64,000 nucleotides of DNA from Diphasiastrum complanatum. Its lineage: Eukaryota > Streptophyta > Lycopodiopsida > Lycopodiales > Lycopodiaceae. Positions 1-10,723 of the stretch are shown one piece after another. Where the stretch lies: positions 22,438,248 through 22,502,247 of the forward strand of contig CM055100.1 in assembly GCA_029204225.1 (NCBI GenBank), given 5' to 3'. The translations under genes were made by a program, and so were the position numbers. The notes under the pieces are model-generated. The model worked only from the letters and a program-made list of their open reading frames with translations, was not told the DNA's origin and searched no databases. Position 1 is the first letter of the stretch. Each line of letters opens with the position of its first letter.

Positions 1-1223
1 CCAACATATTTTGCAAAAGACAAAATTGCAAAAGCCTCATGTTTACCATCGGCCCTAGATTGTTGTCAGCTTTCTTCTGAGCGTATCTTTCTGTAGGGCT
101 GAAGACAACCATTCAAAAGGCTTCTTGCAAGACTCTCCGATTCAGAAACCCAACAGCCAGTGACAGTTTTAATCTGTTTCCATAGAGGGATGCTACAACT
201 CAGAGGTGAACTTGTGATTGGCAGGGTGTTTTTGAAATCAAGATTACAGCTCTCTTCATTCTACAAATTCGACTGCTGGACAACAATCATCTGTAGATTG
301 ACCTCTGGCTTCTAACGGCCTACAGCTCCAAGAGAAGCATATTATTCTCAGAATTTTTGACATTACTTCATACTTATTGCAATACTTGCAGGTCGTATTG
401 AAGTGAGCATAAGCTTATCAAAATTCTACAGAGAACAGCAGATCCACGGAAGTTATTGAACTTAACTTATATTCATAGCTTCACTTTCCTCTCAGAATCA
501 GAATATTAGTAAACTACAATTCTGCTCTATGCTCTCAACATGCAGGTTTACAGAAGGATTTGAACAAAACAATCCTTCATCCTATGCATGTAATAACTGG
601 AATCATGTGCTTATGCTCCAACAGTCCATACTAACCGGACAATTTACAAACAAATCATCTATGAACTTGAACAAGTAACATGATTTAGAGCATTGTGTAC
701 TGATGCAGGCAATTCATAACTTCATTTGAGATTTACAGAGTTCCTTTGTTTAGACCAGTGCCATATCTGGTGATATAGATAAAATAAATTATACAGATCC
801 GTTAGGTGATTTAGACTGTTGATTCTGCTAGTAGATGCGATATCCAATATTCACAGGTGATCTAACTAAGCTCCATCTAAAAATCAGATTACAATAAGCA
901 AGGCATGAGAAAACCAGCAATGAACCAAGTAACCAAATTGACCTTTGCAGATCACTCACACCATTTGAAAAAACTTCCTCAAGAAATCATGAAATTGCAA
1001 ATAGATTCCTTTAAATTCGCGGCATCCTTTACCAAAGAATCCATGTAGAAGTGCACTCTACCATAATTTCCAGAAGTATGCTACTTATCTGGAATTTGCG
1101 AATCCAACTCCATAATTCCCTTGAAAAAAAATAGCACTCCAAGTAGGATGTAAATCCAAGCGCTTCAATTTCCAAATCGATATAGGCTCGTCTCCATCCT
1201 ATCCAAGACCGCACCTTAGCCAT
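1..1223 (-). other. Presumed 5' leader/interior of a minus-strand Gypsy element, no convincing coding
   Basis: This stretch lies directly downstream, in minus-strand sense, of an LTR and primer-binding site, so it should be the leader of the element whose 5' LTR is at 1237-1704. I see no gag or pol motif in any frame. The only longer frame starts within the LTR, reads through the primer site, and resembles nothing I recognise. The rest of the element lies outside the window, or this is unrelated flanking DNA. Confidence 0.4.
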
Positions 1224-1236
1224 GCCCTGATACCAA

Positions 1237-1704
1237 TGTAATGACCCTAAGGGATAACCCCTAAGATGAGGATAGGAGAACACCAATAAGAGAGACAATG
1301 GAGCTAAACCGCACAACCAATCCTAGATCAAGCCCCCAAGCCATGCCATGTGAAGCAAGAGGAGAAGAGAGAAACTGGTAACCTAAACCCAATATGTGGA
1401 CGGGAGAATCTCTATCTCATTATATAGAGAGTCTGAGTCCTGTGCATGAAACCATGCAACCCCTATGCAGGTCAACTATAAATAGGTTTCATCTCTTCAT
1501 GCAGTCCTCCTGCCTATATCTGTCACACAGACATGCAATACTCCATATGTCTCAATTAGAGTGTTTGGGTCCTCTCAAGGTTATTAGTCACAAATTGGCC
1601 TTGACATGGAAATAAATCATGGTGTGACCAACAATCTTGAATACCGGAGGGCCGGTCTACCATATTAGGACTATTCCGGGTCCTTAACTGAATATGGCCA
1701 TGAC
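1237..1704 (-). repeat. 5' LTR of a chromovirus-type Gypsy element, with adjacent primer-binding site
   Basis: On the minus strand it starts TGTCATGGCC and ends GGGTCATTACA. It is followed at 1236-1224 by TTGGTATCAGGGC, a one-mismatch initiator-Met tRNA primer site. The region 1550-1704 is a diverged match to the LTRs at 48593-49043 and 49325-49752: the same order of blocks around a shared 'aattagagt...ggtccctc...aaggttattagt' core. A TATA-like run (ctatataatgag) lies near 1415-1427 on the minus strand. The LTR abuts a Copia RT fragment on its right, so it probably inserted into it. Confidence 0.65.
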
Positions 1705-1710
1705 AGATAG

Positions 1711-2065
1711 TATCACTTTGGTAGTGCTATATGTCGATAATATCATTGTCATTGAAAATATCAAGATATTGTTGGAATCCTCAAAGTTGATTTGCCAAAT
1801 AGTTTGAGCTGGTAGATTTAGATCTCATACATTATTGTCTACAAGTGGGACTATGGCAAAATACAGATGATATCAGTACATTATAAATTTCAAATCTTCA
1901 AGAGATTTCATATTTTTAATGTAAGCCATCAACTACATCTAGTGAGATGAGTAAGAAATTATGACACATTGATGATAGTGGTCCAATTGATGTCACTTTG
2001 TTTCGTCAATTGGTTGGCAGCCTCATTTATCTTACCACCACGCAACGAGATATTCACTATGTTGG
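1711..2065 (+). pseudogene. Copia reverse transcriptase fragment
   Basis: The start reads LYVDNIIV, the Copia RT catalytic YVDD box with the second Asp changed to Asn. About 250 bases on, another frame reads DVTLFRQLVGSLIYLTTT, the conserved block after the RT palm. Between them lie frameshifts and stops. It is cut at the left by the LTR ending at 1704 and fades at about 2065. It is dead, and belongs to a different Copia subfamily from the minus-strand RNase H piece that follows. Confidence 0.7.
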
Positions 2066-2159
2066 AAAGAGGTGTTTGCAATAACGACAAGTCGAAGATA
2101 GTAAACGACTTATCGAGCACAACGGAATGGGCCTAGTTTCCTAATGCATGACTACGCCT

Positions 2160-2470
2160 ATCAATATTGAACAAAACATAATGACAAGATTCACGTTCAA
2201 TCTTTTAGCAACTGAATTTGAAATCATCAGAGCTAAAGTGATTATGTAGCTAAACAATGAAGAATTAAATTATCAGAAAAAAAAAACAATATGAAATTAT
2301 CAGCTACAAAACAATCGTGTCGGATGATGCCCGATAGTCGAAGCCACATGTTAGCGATTCCGGAGTATTTCTGCAAGCTGTGAGAACATGCATAAAAATT
2401 GCAGGATTGGATAATAGAATGGATGAAGATTAAAGATCAATTAGTCGATAATTAGGAGAATAATCTAACA
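2160..2470 (-). repeat. Partial 3' LTR of Copia-Y, minus orientation
   Basis: Reading leftwards from 2470 the sequence begins TGTTAGATTATTC. It matches the start of the plus-strand Copia-Y 3' LTR at 55614 (TGTCGGATTATTC) and follows the same blocks (gatctttaatcttcatcca, then gcagaaatac, then catcatccgac). The purine tract AAGGGGGTG at 2479-2471 is the polypurine tract. The distal end of the LTR is not resolved. Confidence 0.6.
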
Positions 2471-2975
2471 CACCCCCTTAATCTGAATCCATGAATGCTT
2501 TGACCTTCAAACTTAGTTCTGCACAAAATATCGTGTGCATCCAAGCTTAATGCTTTAGTAAAAATATCTGATGTCATATCTTGTGTTCGACAGTATTGCA
2601 AGTCAATCTCTTTGTCAAGAACTTTGCTTCCGAAATAGTGATACTTAATTTCATTGTGCTTACTCCGAGAATGAAATCTAGGATTGGCTGATAAAGCAAT
2701 GGCACTTTGATTATCACAAAATAGGATTGTCTGAGCATATTGATTCAGACTGATATTTGAATCTAAGTTTCTCAACCATATTGCTTCCTTTGTAGCTTGA
2801 GAGGCTGCGATATACTCGGATTCAGTGGAAGATAGAGCTATCAAAGTTTGCTTGCAATTGTTCCATGAAATAGGACCATTGTTGAGGAAAAATTCTGAAG
2901 AGGATTTACGAGTGTCTACATCTCTTGCCCAACTTGCATCTGAATAACCACTGAGAAAATTGAGTTTGTGTGCCT
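2452..2975 (-). pseudogene. Copia-Y pol 3' end (RNase H) remnant
   Basis: The minus strand encodes the Copia RNase H block: ALSSTESEYIAASQATKEA, then CDNQSAIALSANPRFHSRSK, then a TRTQDMTSDIFTKAL-like terminus. Upstream (2845-2975) the SGYSDASWA and GPISWNN blocks appear. It is nearly the same protein as the plus-strand copy at 55069-55605, so it is the same family. RT and everything upstream are missing; at about 2975-2990 it runs into a hAT transposase on the other strand. A coding fragment only, not functional. Confidence 0.8.
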
Positions 2976-2989
2976 TGCCACATCACAGT

Positions 2990-3950
2990 GAGGATTTTTG
3001 TAGCACCAAACACCTCTGGAGCAGCCCTTGCCCAACAGGCGAAGGCAATGTTGGTTGAATTTACTGACAAAGAAGGTTATAGCTTATATTAAAGATGATG
3101 GTGCCAATTTTGGAACTCTCACTGATGCTCTGACTTCAATTGTTTCATGTGGACCCCTGGCTCTTAGTGCACCATATCCAGGTGGTTGCTTTGGTCATGC
3201 TATGAGTAAGGCTTGTCAATATTCCACCAATGAGGCTAAGGTGGGAGGCGGCATAAAGGAAGTAAGCCTGAAGGATGCTCAAGCTGCCCTTCAGAAGACA
3301 ATCATGTGGACCAAAAAATCTGCTAAGGGGAAGTTGGAATGGGATAATACTTGTATTGAGGCTGGATTACCATGCAAGATACTGAAGACTCCGGTGAAAA
3401 CAAGATTTGTTTTAAAGGTTATCTTGTTTCAAGAAACTTTGGAGTATGCCAAAACTATCAACATTTGTTACTCTAGACAGACTTCAGCCTTGCAAGCTAG
3501 GGTATTAAGTGGCCTAACTTGGGCCATAGCTTGGGTAGTTATAAAAACATTGAATCACGTTGTGCATGAATGCCTGCTCAATCAGAGTAGAGGTTATTGG
3601 TTACTTTTTGATGCACTTTCTTCTGCTCTTGGTATCATGGGGACAATGAGAAAGATTTTCAACTCACGTGCTGCTATTGTGCCTCCATTTGTGATGTGGC
3701 AATTTTGACCAAGAGCTCGAGATTTTGTATGCTAGAATGGCATTGGAAGTCACTCGATGTTCTACGTCCATTTCTGGCTTTTGCAGAGACTTTTGACCAA
3801 CAGAAAGCACACAATATAATGGATCCATGTTTCAAAGGGCTGTAGTGCATTATGGACTACATTGGCAGGGTTGCAGCTGAGAGATTGGTGCAACAGTATG
3901 ACACCAATGTGCTTTTACCACTCTTGAGCACACTACAATACAAACTTTGA
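2990..3950 (+). pseudogene. hAT-superfamily transposase, central part (DUF659-like), degraded
   Basis: An open frame at 3028-3708 (226 codons) carries the plant hAT pattern: IKDDGANFGTLTDAL, then a conserved Cys/His stretch (CFGHAMSKACQY), then KTRFVLKVILFQETLEYA. After the stop at 3708 other frames continue with AFAETFDQQKAHNIMDPCFKGL and IGRVAAERLVQQYD, the usual region before the dimerisation domain. The N-terminal BED zinc finger is absent. The catalytic region is broken by at least two frameshifts or stops. No terminal inverted repeats were found. It abuts Copia-Y at its left. Confidence 0.7.
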
Positions 3951-4220
3951 ATCCTAGTCGCACCGAAACCCCAAACCATGCACGTGTTTACTCTCCATCT
4001 CATTATTTGGATCTCTGACTTCTACCGAGAAAGCAAGTGAAGGATTGCTGAAATTTGAGCTGTCTTTGTTTCGTTGGTTTCAAACTGACAATGCAGATAA
4101 GGTTCATCCTATTAAATGGTTGTTTGAAAAGGAAACTAGATTTTCTGTGGGCTACCTTGCTCGATAGTTTCTTGGCATTCCTCGCCAAAAAGTTTATGAT
4201 GAAAGCCACAAACTACCTAT
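3948..4220 (+). pseudogene. hAT C-terminal dimerisation segment, copy 1
   Basis: Translates to pieces of the hAT C-terminal dimerisation domain: DKVHPIKWLFEKETRF, then an in-frame stop where ARQFLGIP is expected, then RQKVYDES. It follows the transposase body directly and is its natural continuation. It is repeated about 474 bases downstream at 4422-4670. Confidence 0.7.
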
Positions 4221-4421
4221 GATATAAAGAACACACTATCCATGACACAAGCAGTATAATGTCAAGCAATTCATTGTGCAAAGAGTTATGTAGATGAAAC
4301 AAAGCCTCCATCATATAGTCCATCAATCAACTAAAGGTCCAATGTAGTTCAAGACTAAAAATAGATGCTCATAATGAAAACTAAACTACCTATCTATAGC
4401 TCCTATCTTAAGTTGATTATC

Positions 4422-4670
4422 TGAATCCTAGTCACACCGAAACCCCAAACCATGCACGTGTTTACTCTCCATCAGATTCATTATTTGGATCTCTGGCTTC
4501 TACCGAGGAAACAAGTGAAGGATTGCTGAAATTTAAGTCTTTGTTTCGTTGGTTTCAAATTGACAATCCAGATAAGGTTCATCCTATCAAATGGTGGTTT
4601 GAAAATGAAACTAGATTTCCCAACGTGGGCCACCTTGCTCGATAGTTTCTTGGCATTCCTCGCTGAAACC
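4422..4670 (+). repeat. hAT C-terminal segment, copy 2 (direct duplication)
   Basis: The block starting gaatcctagtcacaccgaaaccccaaaccatg repeats 3948 onward with small changes, including an 8-base insertion in 'ctccatcagattcatt' and base changes such as AAATGGTTGTT to AAATGGTGGTT. It again encodes HPIKWWFENETRFPN and HLAR*FLGIP. The shared stop at the same place shows the duplication postdates inactivation. The spacer 4221-4421 has no coding. Confidence 0.75.
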
Positions 4671-5140
4671 AAGTAGTATGCTTCGGTTTTGTAAATTTTT
4701 GGCTTGGTAAATTTCTGGCAACATTAATGGTATCCGGGTTGATGTATGGCAAGGATAGGAACTCAAATACCACTGTTGTTGTTGATAGGCAAAATGTGGA
4801 GGAAAATTTAGTTATTGATATCATACTGGTCCTAGAATCCAGTTTTTAAAAGGTATTTGAAACCCTACCCGAGCCCAAAGCCAAAAAAAATTCATACCAT
4901 GGTGGATTTATTTCCTATCCTATCCTCAACCCAAGATCCAAGCACACAAGCATCAAGGAGATGAAGTTAGTCATCACGTGGAGGTTTGATCCCATGAGAG
5001 CGATAGCATAAATCAAATCCAGCATGCATACATGATCCACAAACTACTTTAAGATCTACTCATCATGGTTCATGATTCATTGCCAGGCTCTCACTCTACA
5101 TTCATGCTTCTTGTTTTTTGGCTTGGGGGTGAGGCTTCTA
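4671..5140. other. Non-coding spacer, possible Copia LTR upstream of the primer site at 5244
   Basis: No coding supported. Since a primer site follows at 5244, some of this sequence up to 5242 should be a 5' LTR, but its start was not found and no matching 3' copy was recognised. Confidence 0.3.
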
Positions 5141-5148
5141 GAGATTGA

Positions 5149-7003
5149 TTGGATGCTTCTACTTGGTTGGGTGGTTTCTCCACAGTGTGTTATCCTTTTG
5201 TGTTTAGGATTTGTAAGCAGGATCTAAAGAGCTTCCCTTACAGTGGTATTAGAGCAAGGCTTACAAGCTTGGAGAGGTGGTGCTTTTCATTGGAGCTTGG
5301 CGATATTCAACTAGTATTCTCATCCAAGGAGAGGAGCAAGATTGCAAGTTGGTGGATCTTCCCAAATTCAATTTGCATGTTCCATATCTCTCTGAGTTCT
5401 TTACTTCTTTCGTCACTTATGATGGAGCCCAAGAAAGCCATTCACATGGCCAATGGTGGTGAGTGTGTGATTAAAGGTATTGGTTCAATTCCTATTTGTC
5501 TCTCTACTAATAAGAAAGCAAGACTTGATGGTGTTCTTTACATTCCTTCACTTTCAAAGAATTTGCTAAGTGTTGGTCAAATGATAGAGAAAAGATACAT
5601 TGTAAAGTTTGGTGGTGATGTTTGTTTCATTACAAAGGAATAATTCTTGGTTGCTAGGGGCAATAGACAAGGTAGACTTTTCAAGCTTGATGCTTTTGTT
5701 ATACCTAACAAAAAGGATGAAATGGAAAAGGAGATTGGTCTCAACTTTCCAAAGTTACCTTTTAGCATCAATAAGATTGGTGGATCTTATGCAAAGTCTA
5801 AAAAGCTTCCTTATGCTAGATCTAGGTCAAGATCTAATATGCTTCTTGGAGATGTTCATCTATGTGCTAACTTGGCTAGTTATGAGGATAATGATGGTTC
5901 TTCAATGGTTCTTCATGGCAAGTGCAAGCATGCAAAAGGTAAGGAAAGAGCTAACTTCATCAATGGTGGTGAAGGTTCTTTCTTGGAAAATATTGTTGCT
6001 AATGATTTCTTTGATCACATGGAAAAAGATGTTGCTAGGTGCATGCATGAAGGAGGTAGTTCTTCTACATTACTTTGTTATGAATCCAAGGAAGTCATTT
6101 TTCTAGCAAGTGGAGTCACATGTCTTCATATAGAGAGTGTATCAAATGGTTCTATCAAGAGACTTGGTGAGGGAGATAGTCACAAGTCAAGAATAAGAGA
6201 ATTATGTGAAGAGTTCAAAGTAAGAAATCATTAAGAGGAAGTCTTATGAAGGAAAGAGAAATGGAAGATTGGTTCTTGGGAAGATCCAAGGCATGGATCT
6301 GACATCTCTTCATCAACTCAAAGGATTCTATGATTGTGAATTGATCACTCATGATCGAGATGACAAAAGGTTGGTTGGAGAAGACTACATGGAGCAAATC
6401 GAGAGGCAATTTCTTCAAGGCAAGGGAGATCTCATTGGTGAGCTTATTGAGGTTTGTTATGGACTCAAAAAGGCTGGATTTATTAGGTTTGGTACTCATC
6501 TTCACCTACTCTACTTCATGTTGAATGGAAAATTTGGAATCTATCTTTTGATTTATGATGGTGACATTGGTAGCATTGTTTTCACTAACCTTTGTGGAAA
6601 TTCGAGATCAAGAATTGATGAGATCTTGTTGGATCTAGATGATATGTTTTAGAGGGAGTATTTTCAGAGGTTCAGGTCTAAAGATATTCATATCTTTTAT
6701 ATCTTTGATGATCAAGAGAAAGGTAAGCAAGTGGAAGCAACACATTTTGCTTTACTCACATGTTTTGGAGAATCTTCTTGTGTAGATGATGCTATGCAAG
6801 TGGATATTGGTTCTCATGCTGGAAAATCAAGTAATGGATCTGAAAAACAAAGTTTGTTCAATGGCTTTGATGATCAAGAGGAAAATCAAGAGGTTGGTCT
6901 CAAAGGGCTTCAACAACACAAAAGAAAAGGTGGCAATTTGGAGCTAGTCAAGAGCATCAAAGGAAGGTTATTTGGCAAAAATGTTATGGATCTATTTTTG
7001 TAG
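5149..7003 (+). pseudogene. Compressed, chimeric Copia-like element interior
   Basis: A primer site TGGTATTAGAGC lies at 5244-5255. Coding-like frames then show Copia pieces in the right order but with most domains missing. A protease/pre-integrase stretch (GVLYIPSLSKNLLSVGQM, 5530-5590) leads into ARGNRQGRLFKLDAF (5650-5695). An integrase scrap RIRELCEEFKVRNH follows (6190-6233), then an RT scrap EVCYGLKKAGFIRFG (6450-6495). Between them, open frames encode serine/glycine/lysine-rich sequence I do not recognise (5700-6180, 6660-7003). There are no catalytic DSGA, DD35E or YVDD motifs. Stops at about 5641, 6234 and 6652 split it. It looks like a non-autonomous Copia derivative with filler sequence; the filler origin is unknown. 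Confidence 0.5.
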
Positions 7004-7687
7004 GAGTCTTAAAACTCAAGTAAGGTCAAAGGAAAAGCAAGGAAGTGTTTTTCAAGTTTACTTTACTTGTTCTAAGGCTCATGTTTGAGCAATCCCTATG
7101 TGCCCATTTAGTGTCTAAGGGGCTAAATGGTGAGTCACCCTTGGATTAAGGGTAGGTTCCTCTGGATTAAGATACTTGTGTTCTTAAATAAGGGCATGTA
7201 GGTGTCTATGCCTTGGATGGAGGTATGGAACCTAGTGAGGTGTGAGGAGGACTTTACCATGGGTATTGGTCATTTTCCTAGACCTTGGGCCTCAACCTTG
7301 AGCCATGATCACATAATAGGCCTTGGGCCAAAGTTATCCATCACATAAGGGTCATGGGGAACTAGTAGGAGGGTGCACCTACTAGGGTCCCAAGATGCCC
7401 CTAAAGAACCCAAGAAGTTATAATCAAGATCCATAAGTTATGAAAGATGTCCTTTGACATTCCACTAACTTGTGGGCCTCTTGGCCCTTCTCATTGGCTT
7501 GTGTGGGCATTCCATAGTGCTTTGGAGTGTGTCATTGGCCATCTATAAGAGAGGGAGAGGGTGCCCAATCGAAGGGAGATTTCTTGTGTTGTGGTATGCT
7601 TCTATTCTCTAGTGGATTGCTAGTGCATAGAGAGCTTAGATTTGGCTTGCTTGTTCTTGAGAGCACCTTTGGAATATTCCCCTCATC
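7004..7687 (+). repeat. Probable 3' LTR or flank of the chimeric Copia-like element
   Basis: There is no coding. A core-promoter-like run (catctataagagaggg) at 7541-7556 followed by a long transcribed-type leader suits an LTR, and the position just after the coding debris suits a 3' LTR. I could not find the matching 5' copy, so this is tentative. An unrelated Copia integrase fragment begins at 7688. Confidence 0.3.
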
Positions 7688-8250
7688 AAAAATGACATCT
7701 CTACGCAAGCTCATACTCCTGTTCTCAATGGTGTAGCTGAGCGCAAGAATCGTACAATTATGGAAAGTGCCAGATCTATGCTAGCTGACTCGAAACTACC
7801 AAAAGGTTTTTGGTCAGAAGCATGCAGTACGATAGTCTATCTTCAAAATAAAAGTCCTATCATTGCCATACCAAAGATAACGCCTGAGGAGGCATTCACG
7901 AAGAAGAAGCCAAAGGTGAACTACTTGCGAATCTTTGGATGTAAAGCCTTTGTACACATTCCTAAGGAAGAGAGACGTAAGCTTGATGTGAAAGCTATCA
8001 AGTGTATATTCCTAGGATATGATGATCGTGTGAAGGGCTATAGATGTTTTGATCTAGTGGAGAACAAAATACATGTCAGCCGTGATGTTATCTTTGATGA
8101 ATCTAATATGTATGAAGACGAGGATGCTGAGAAGACAGACACATCCAATGGGAAAGATGGTATAGTGATGATACCTCCTGATGATGATCCATTTATTGAC
8201 TTTCCTAGTGATGGACATGAGGATACATCTCAAGATACTACTGCTCAACC
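7688..8250 (+). pseudogene. Copia integrase C-terminal fragment
   Basis: An open frame from 7688 contains PVLNGVAERKNRTIMESARS, the block holding the last Glu of the integrase DD35E triad. It is followed by KGFWSEACSTIVYLQNKSP, KKPKVNYLRIFGCKAFVH, CIFLGYDDRVKGYRCFD and SRDVIFDES, which are the standard Copia blocks in order. The N-terminal half of integrase and all of RT/RNase H are missing. The frame continues to 8359 but loses Copia similarity after about 8230. It is a truncated insertion remnant with little sequence decay inside the retained part. Confidence 0.85.
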
Positions 8251-8659
8251 TCGAGACATGGATTGGCGAGGTAGGAACAAACCCTTTGATGCAAGAAGGA
8301 TTGAAGTTGCAAGTGACAAACGCAATATATACATGATCCATCACGGTTTTGGGCAGGTATGAGTAGCCCTAAACCTATCCCTAATGCTAATTTTGGTGGA
8401 TCTTTCATCCCTACCAAGTTACGGTTGGAATCTTGGAGATCCCTCAACAATGCAAAAATGACCAAAAATAGCTCCTATTTTTTCTCCCTTGTATCTAAGC
8501 ATAATTTGGACTCATTCCAAAGGTTATAACACTTAGGTCTACTTGAGAACATCCTTATGAATGGAATCCTATGCTATTTGGCACGTGTGACAAGCTACAT
8601 CATGACCATCTAACTATTTACAAGTCATATGACCAAAACTAGTCAAGTTGGAATTGTGA

Positions 8660-9787
8660 ATTTTTAACATTTCTTTCTTTCTTGTGCTTGTTCCTCTCTA
8701 TGACTTTTCAAAGCGGACTTGACATCCTCTGCGCCAATTTGATTAATCACCATTTTCATTCTACTCTTGAGCTCGACACAAATGCTGCATGGACCCATTC
8801 AAACTTTTCTCGGAATTATAACCTCATTGAAAAATGATTTCTAGATCCTAGTGAAGTATGAGTAACTTATAAATCTCTCATCCTTGTTAATCATTTCTTT
8901 CTTGTACAGAGAAAAAATATCGTGCCTTGAAATATTGTTAGACAAATGACATTTGCCAGTGGTGGGCATCACCTCACATTGAAGCCGAAAATGTTGTTCC
9001 ATCCATGTAACACAATGTTGAGCAATGAAACCAATATTTTGAAGAGGCATTCTGATGTAGCCACACTTTTGAATCCTATAAGCAATCCTTTGTAAATGAT
9101 TGTTGTCTAAGCTAAGCATAATTTGAAATGTTTTGCGACAAACAAGTACACCGTTCAAAGGGTACTCAAATTTCCTGTTCAAACACGGAATAATATTAGC
9201 AAACAAATAGACATCTTGTCGGTCGCATCAAGATCAAAGTAGTATTCTTGAATAGCCTTCAAGTTTTTCTTTCCTAACTTAAACGGACAATTCTTTACAC
9301 AACAACAACACCACATTGCTATGCAAAGCTCTCCATCAGATACCAAGAAAGCCTTTCTATTTTTGCCAAAGTTCCTCCTTTGTTGATGCATAGGAGATGT
9401 TGTTTGCCCCATAACATCAGGGTATTCGAATGAAGATTGATCACTCAAGCATACCGTCAAACAGTCAGAAGATGCTCCCTCTATATGTCCAATATCAATT
9501 GGGCAACTATGCACACTACCTAAAGGAGAGATTTTAGATGCTATAGATGTGATACTTGCAAAAGGAGACACATATTGACAAGAAGAAAAAGAGAGTTTGG
9601 CCGTGGTAGTACTATCTTTAGAAACATGACCCGGTGATTCATGACATGATGAAATATCTATAATATCATTTATAGAAACACGAGAGACATTTGATTGTCT
9701 CATCTCGGCACTATGGTTCACAAACGAGGGTCCATTTGAAGGAAAACTACTACATGATTGAGATGATAATCGATCCATGAGCTTCAA
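8660..9787 (-). pseudogene. Cysteine-rich transposase-like protein (N-terminal part), frameshifted; family unnamed
   Basis: Frame 1 (9787-9200) begins MKLMDRLSSQS with a serine-rich 120-residue leader, then CCCCVKNCPFKLGKKNLK and FDLDATDKMSICL. The reading then moves to a second frame (9206-8841) with NGVLVCRKTFQIML, NNHLQRIAYRIQKCGY. After a stop at 8841 it continues to about 8660 with MGPCSICVELKSRM and ALKSHREEQAQERKK. This order (Cys cluster, helix, GxxVC box, CxxC with ALxxHxxxAxxER) matches a repetitive family I know from plant, algal and oomycete genomes and regard as transposase-like; I have no firm family name. The DDE part is absent, so it is truncated as well as shifted. Confidence 0.5.
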
Positions 9788-10475
9788 TCACACAAGACTT
9801 CAAATGTTTTTATAGTAAACTAGATATCATAAAATGAATTGGATGCATTTTATAAATCTATGGATGGTGACACCGTTAGCCATTATCAGTTAATAAAATC
9901 ATAAATGTAAAGTTTGTTAACCATTAAAGAGTCGTACATTAAAAATCTTGCCATTAAATCTAAAATCTTATTAATTGCACATCTAGTGACTAATAATCAT
10001 TGAGATGGTTGTACTTTGTAATTATTTATTAGGCATCGTTTCCAAAATAAATGTTGAGAATTAAATGCTATTTTTATCTACATTATATCCATATTATTAA
10101 TTTAACTAAATAAAAAAATAAAGATAATCATTAACTTTTGGCAATATAAGAGCTCACATTTCTCATTTTCACTTCTCCCTTCCTAAAAGATTCGTGGATC
10201 TTCGCTCAGTTGCGATCAAGCCTTCTAGCGATAGTTTTCATCCTATTTTCACCATCCGTGCAACCAGGCGACATTGCTTCTCGCCGACATTCACGCAGAG
10301 GTACTGTTTTAGGAAATGATATTTTGATGCTTTATTTATTCTGTATAGAGTTTTTAGAGGAATGGATTCGCTTTTTTATAAAAAAAAATTGTGTTAAAAA
10401 AATAAACTAAATCTCAAAGTTATCTAGTATTCATGAATATAACTATTTTTTTTTTTTGGTTTTCACTGGGAATAT
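9788..10475. other. AT-rich spacer, no gene seen
   Basis: Low GC, many A/T runs including T13 at about 10446. A short frame at 10210-10410 starts with a hydrophobic stretch but has no family resemblance and ends in a poly-A run, so I do not call it. Confidence 0.5.
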
Positions 10476-10723
10476 GATACGCAGAGAGAGAATAGAGCTA
10501 ATTTGAATTCGGGTAGAGAGATAATGTAAAACAGGCAAATCTCACAATACTCAAGTTTGACTCAAAAACTCAACATAGATTACTTCCTTGCATGCTATTG
10601 GACCCCTAATCCTAGCCTCTATTGAATGAGTGATGCATCCATCTTGCAATTCTATTGGACCCTTCTTGAAGATTTCTCAATTCCTATTGGACCCCTTGAC
10701 CAAAGCCAACACTTTGACTTGAT
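10476..10723 (-). repeat. Copia-A 3' LTR, distal piece
   Basis: Matches 17025-17310 of the 5' LTR closely (gagagagaatagagctaatttgaattcggg to ccaacactttgacttgat), apart from a ~42-base deletion relative to the 5' copy. It stops at the nested element at 10724. Its last five bases TTGAT (10719-10723) are the target duplication. Confidence 0.8.
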
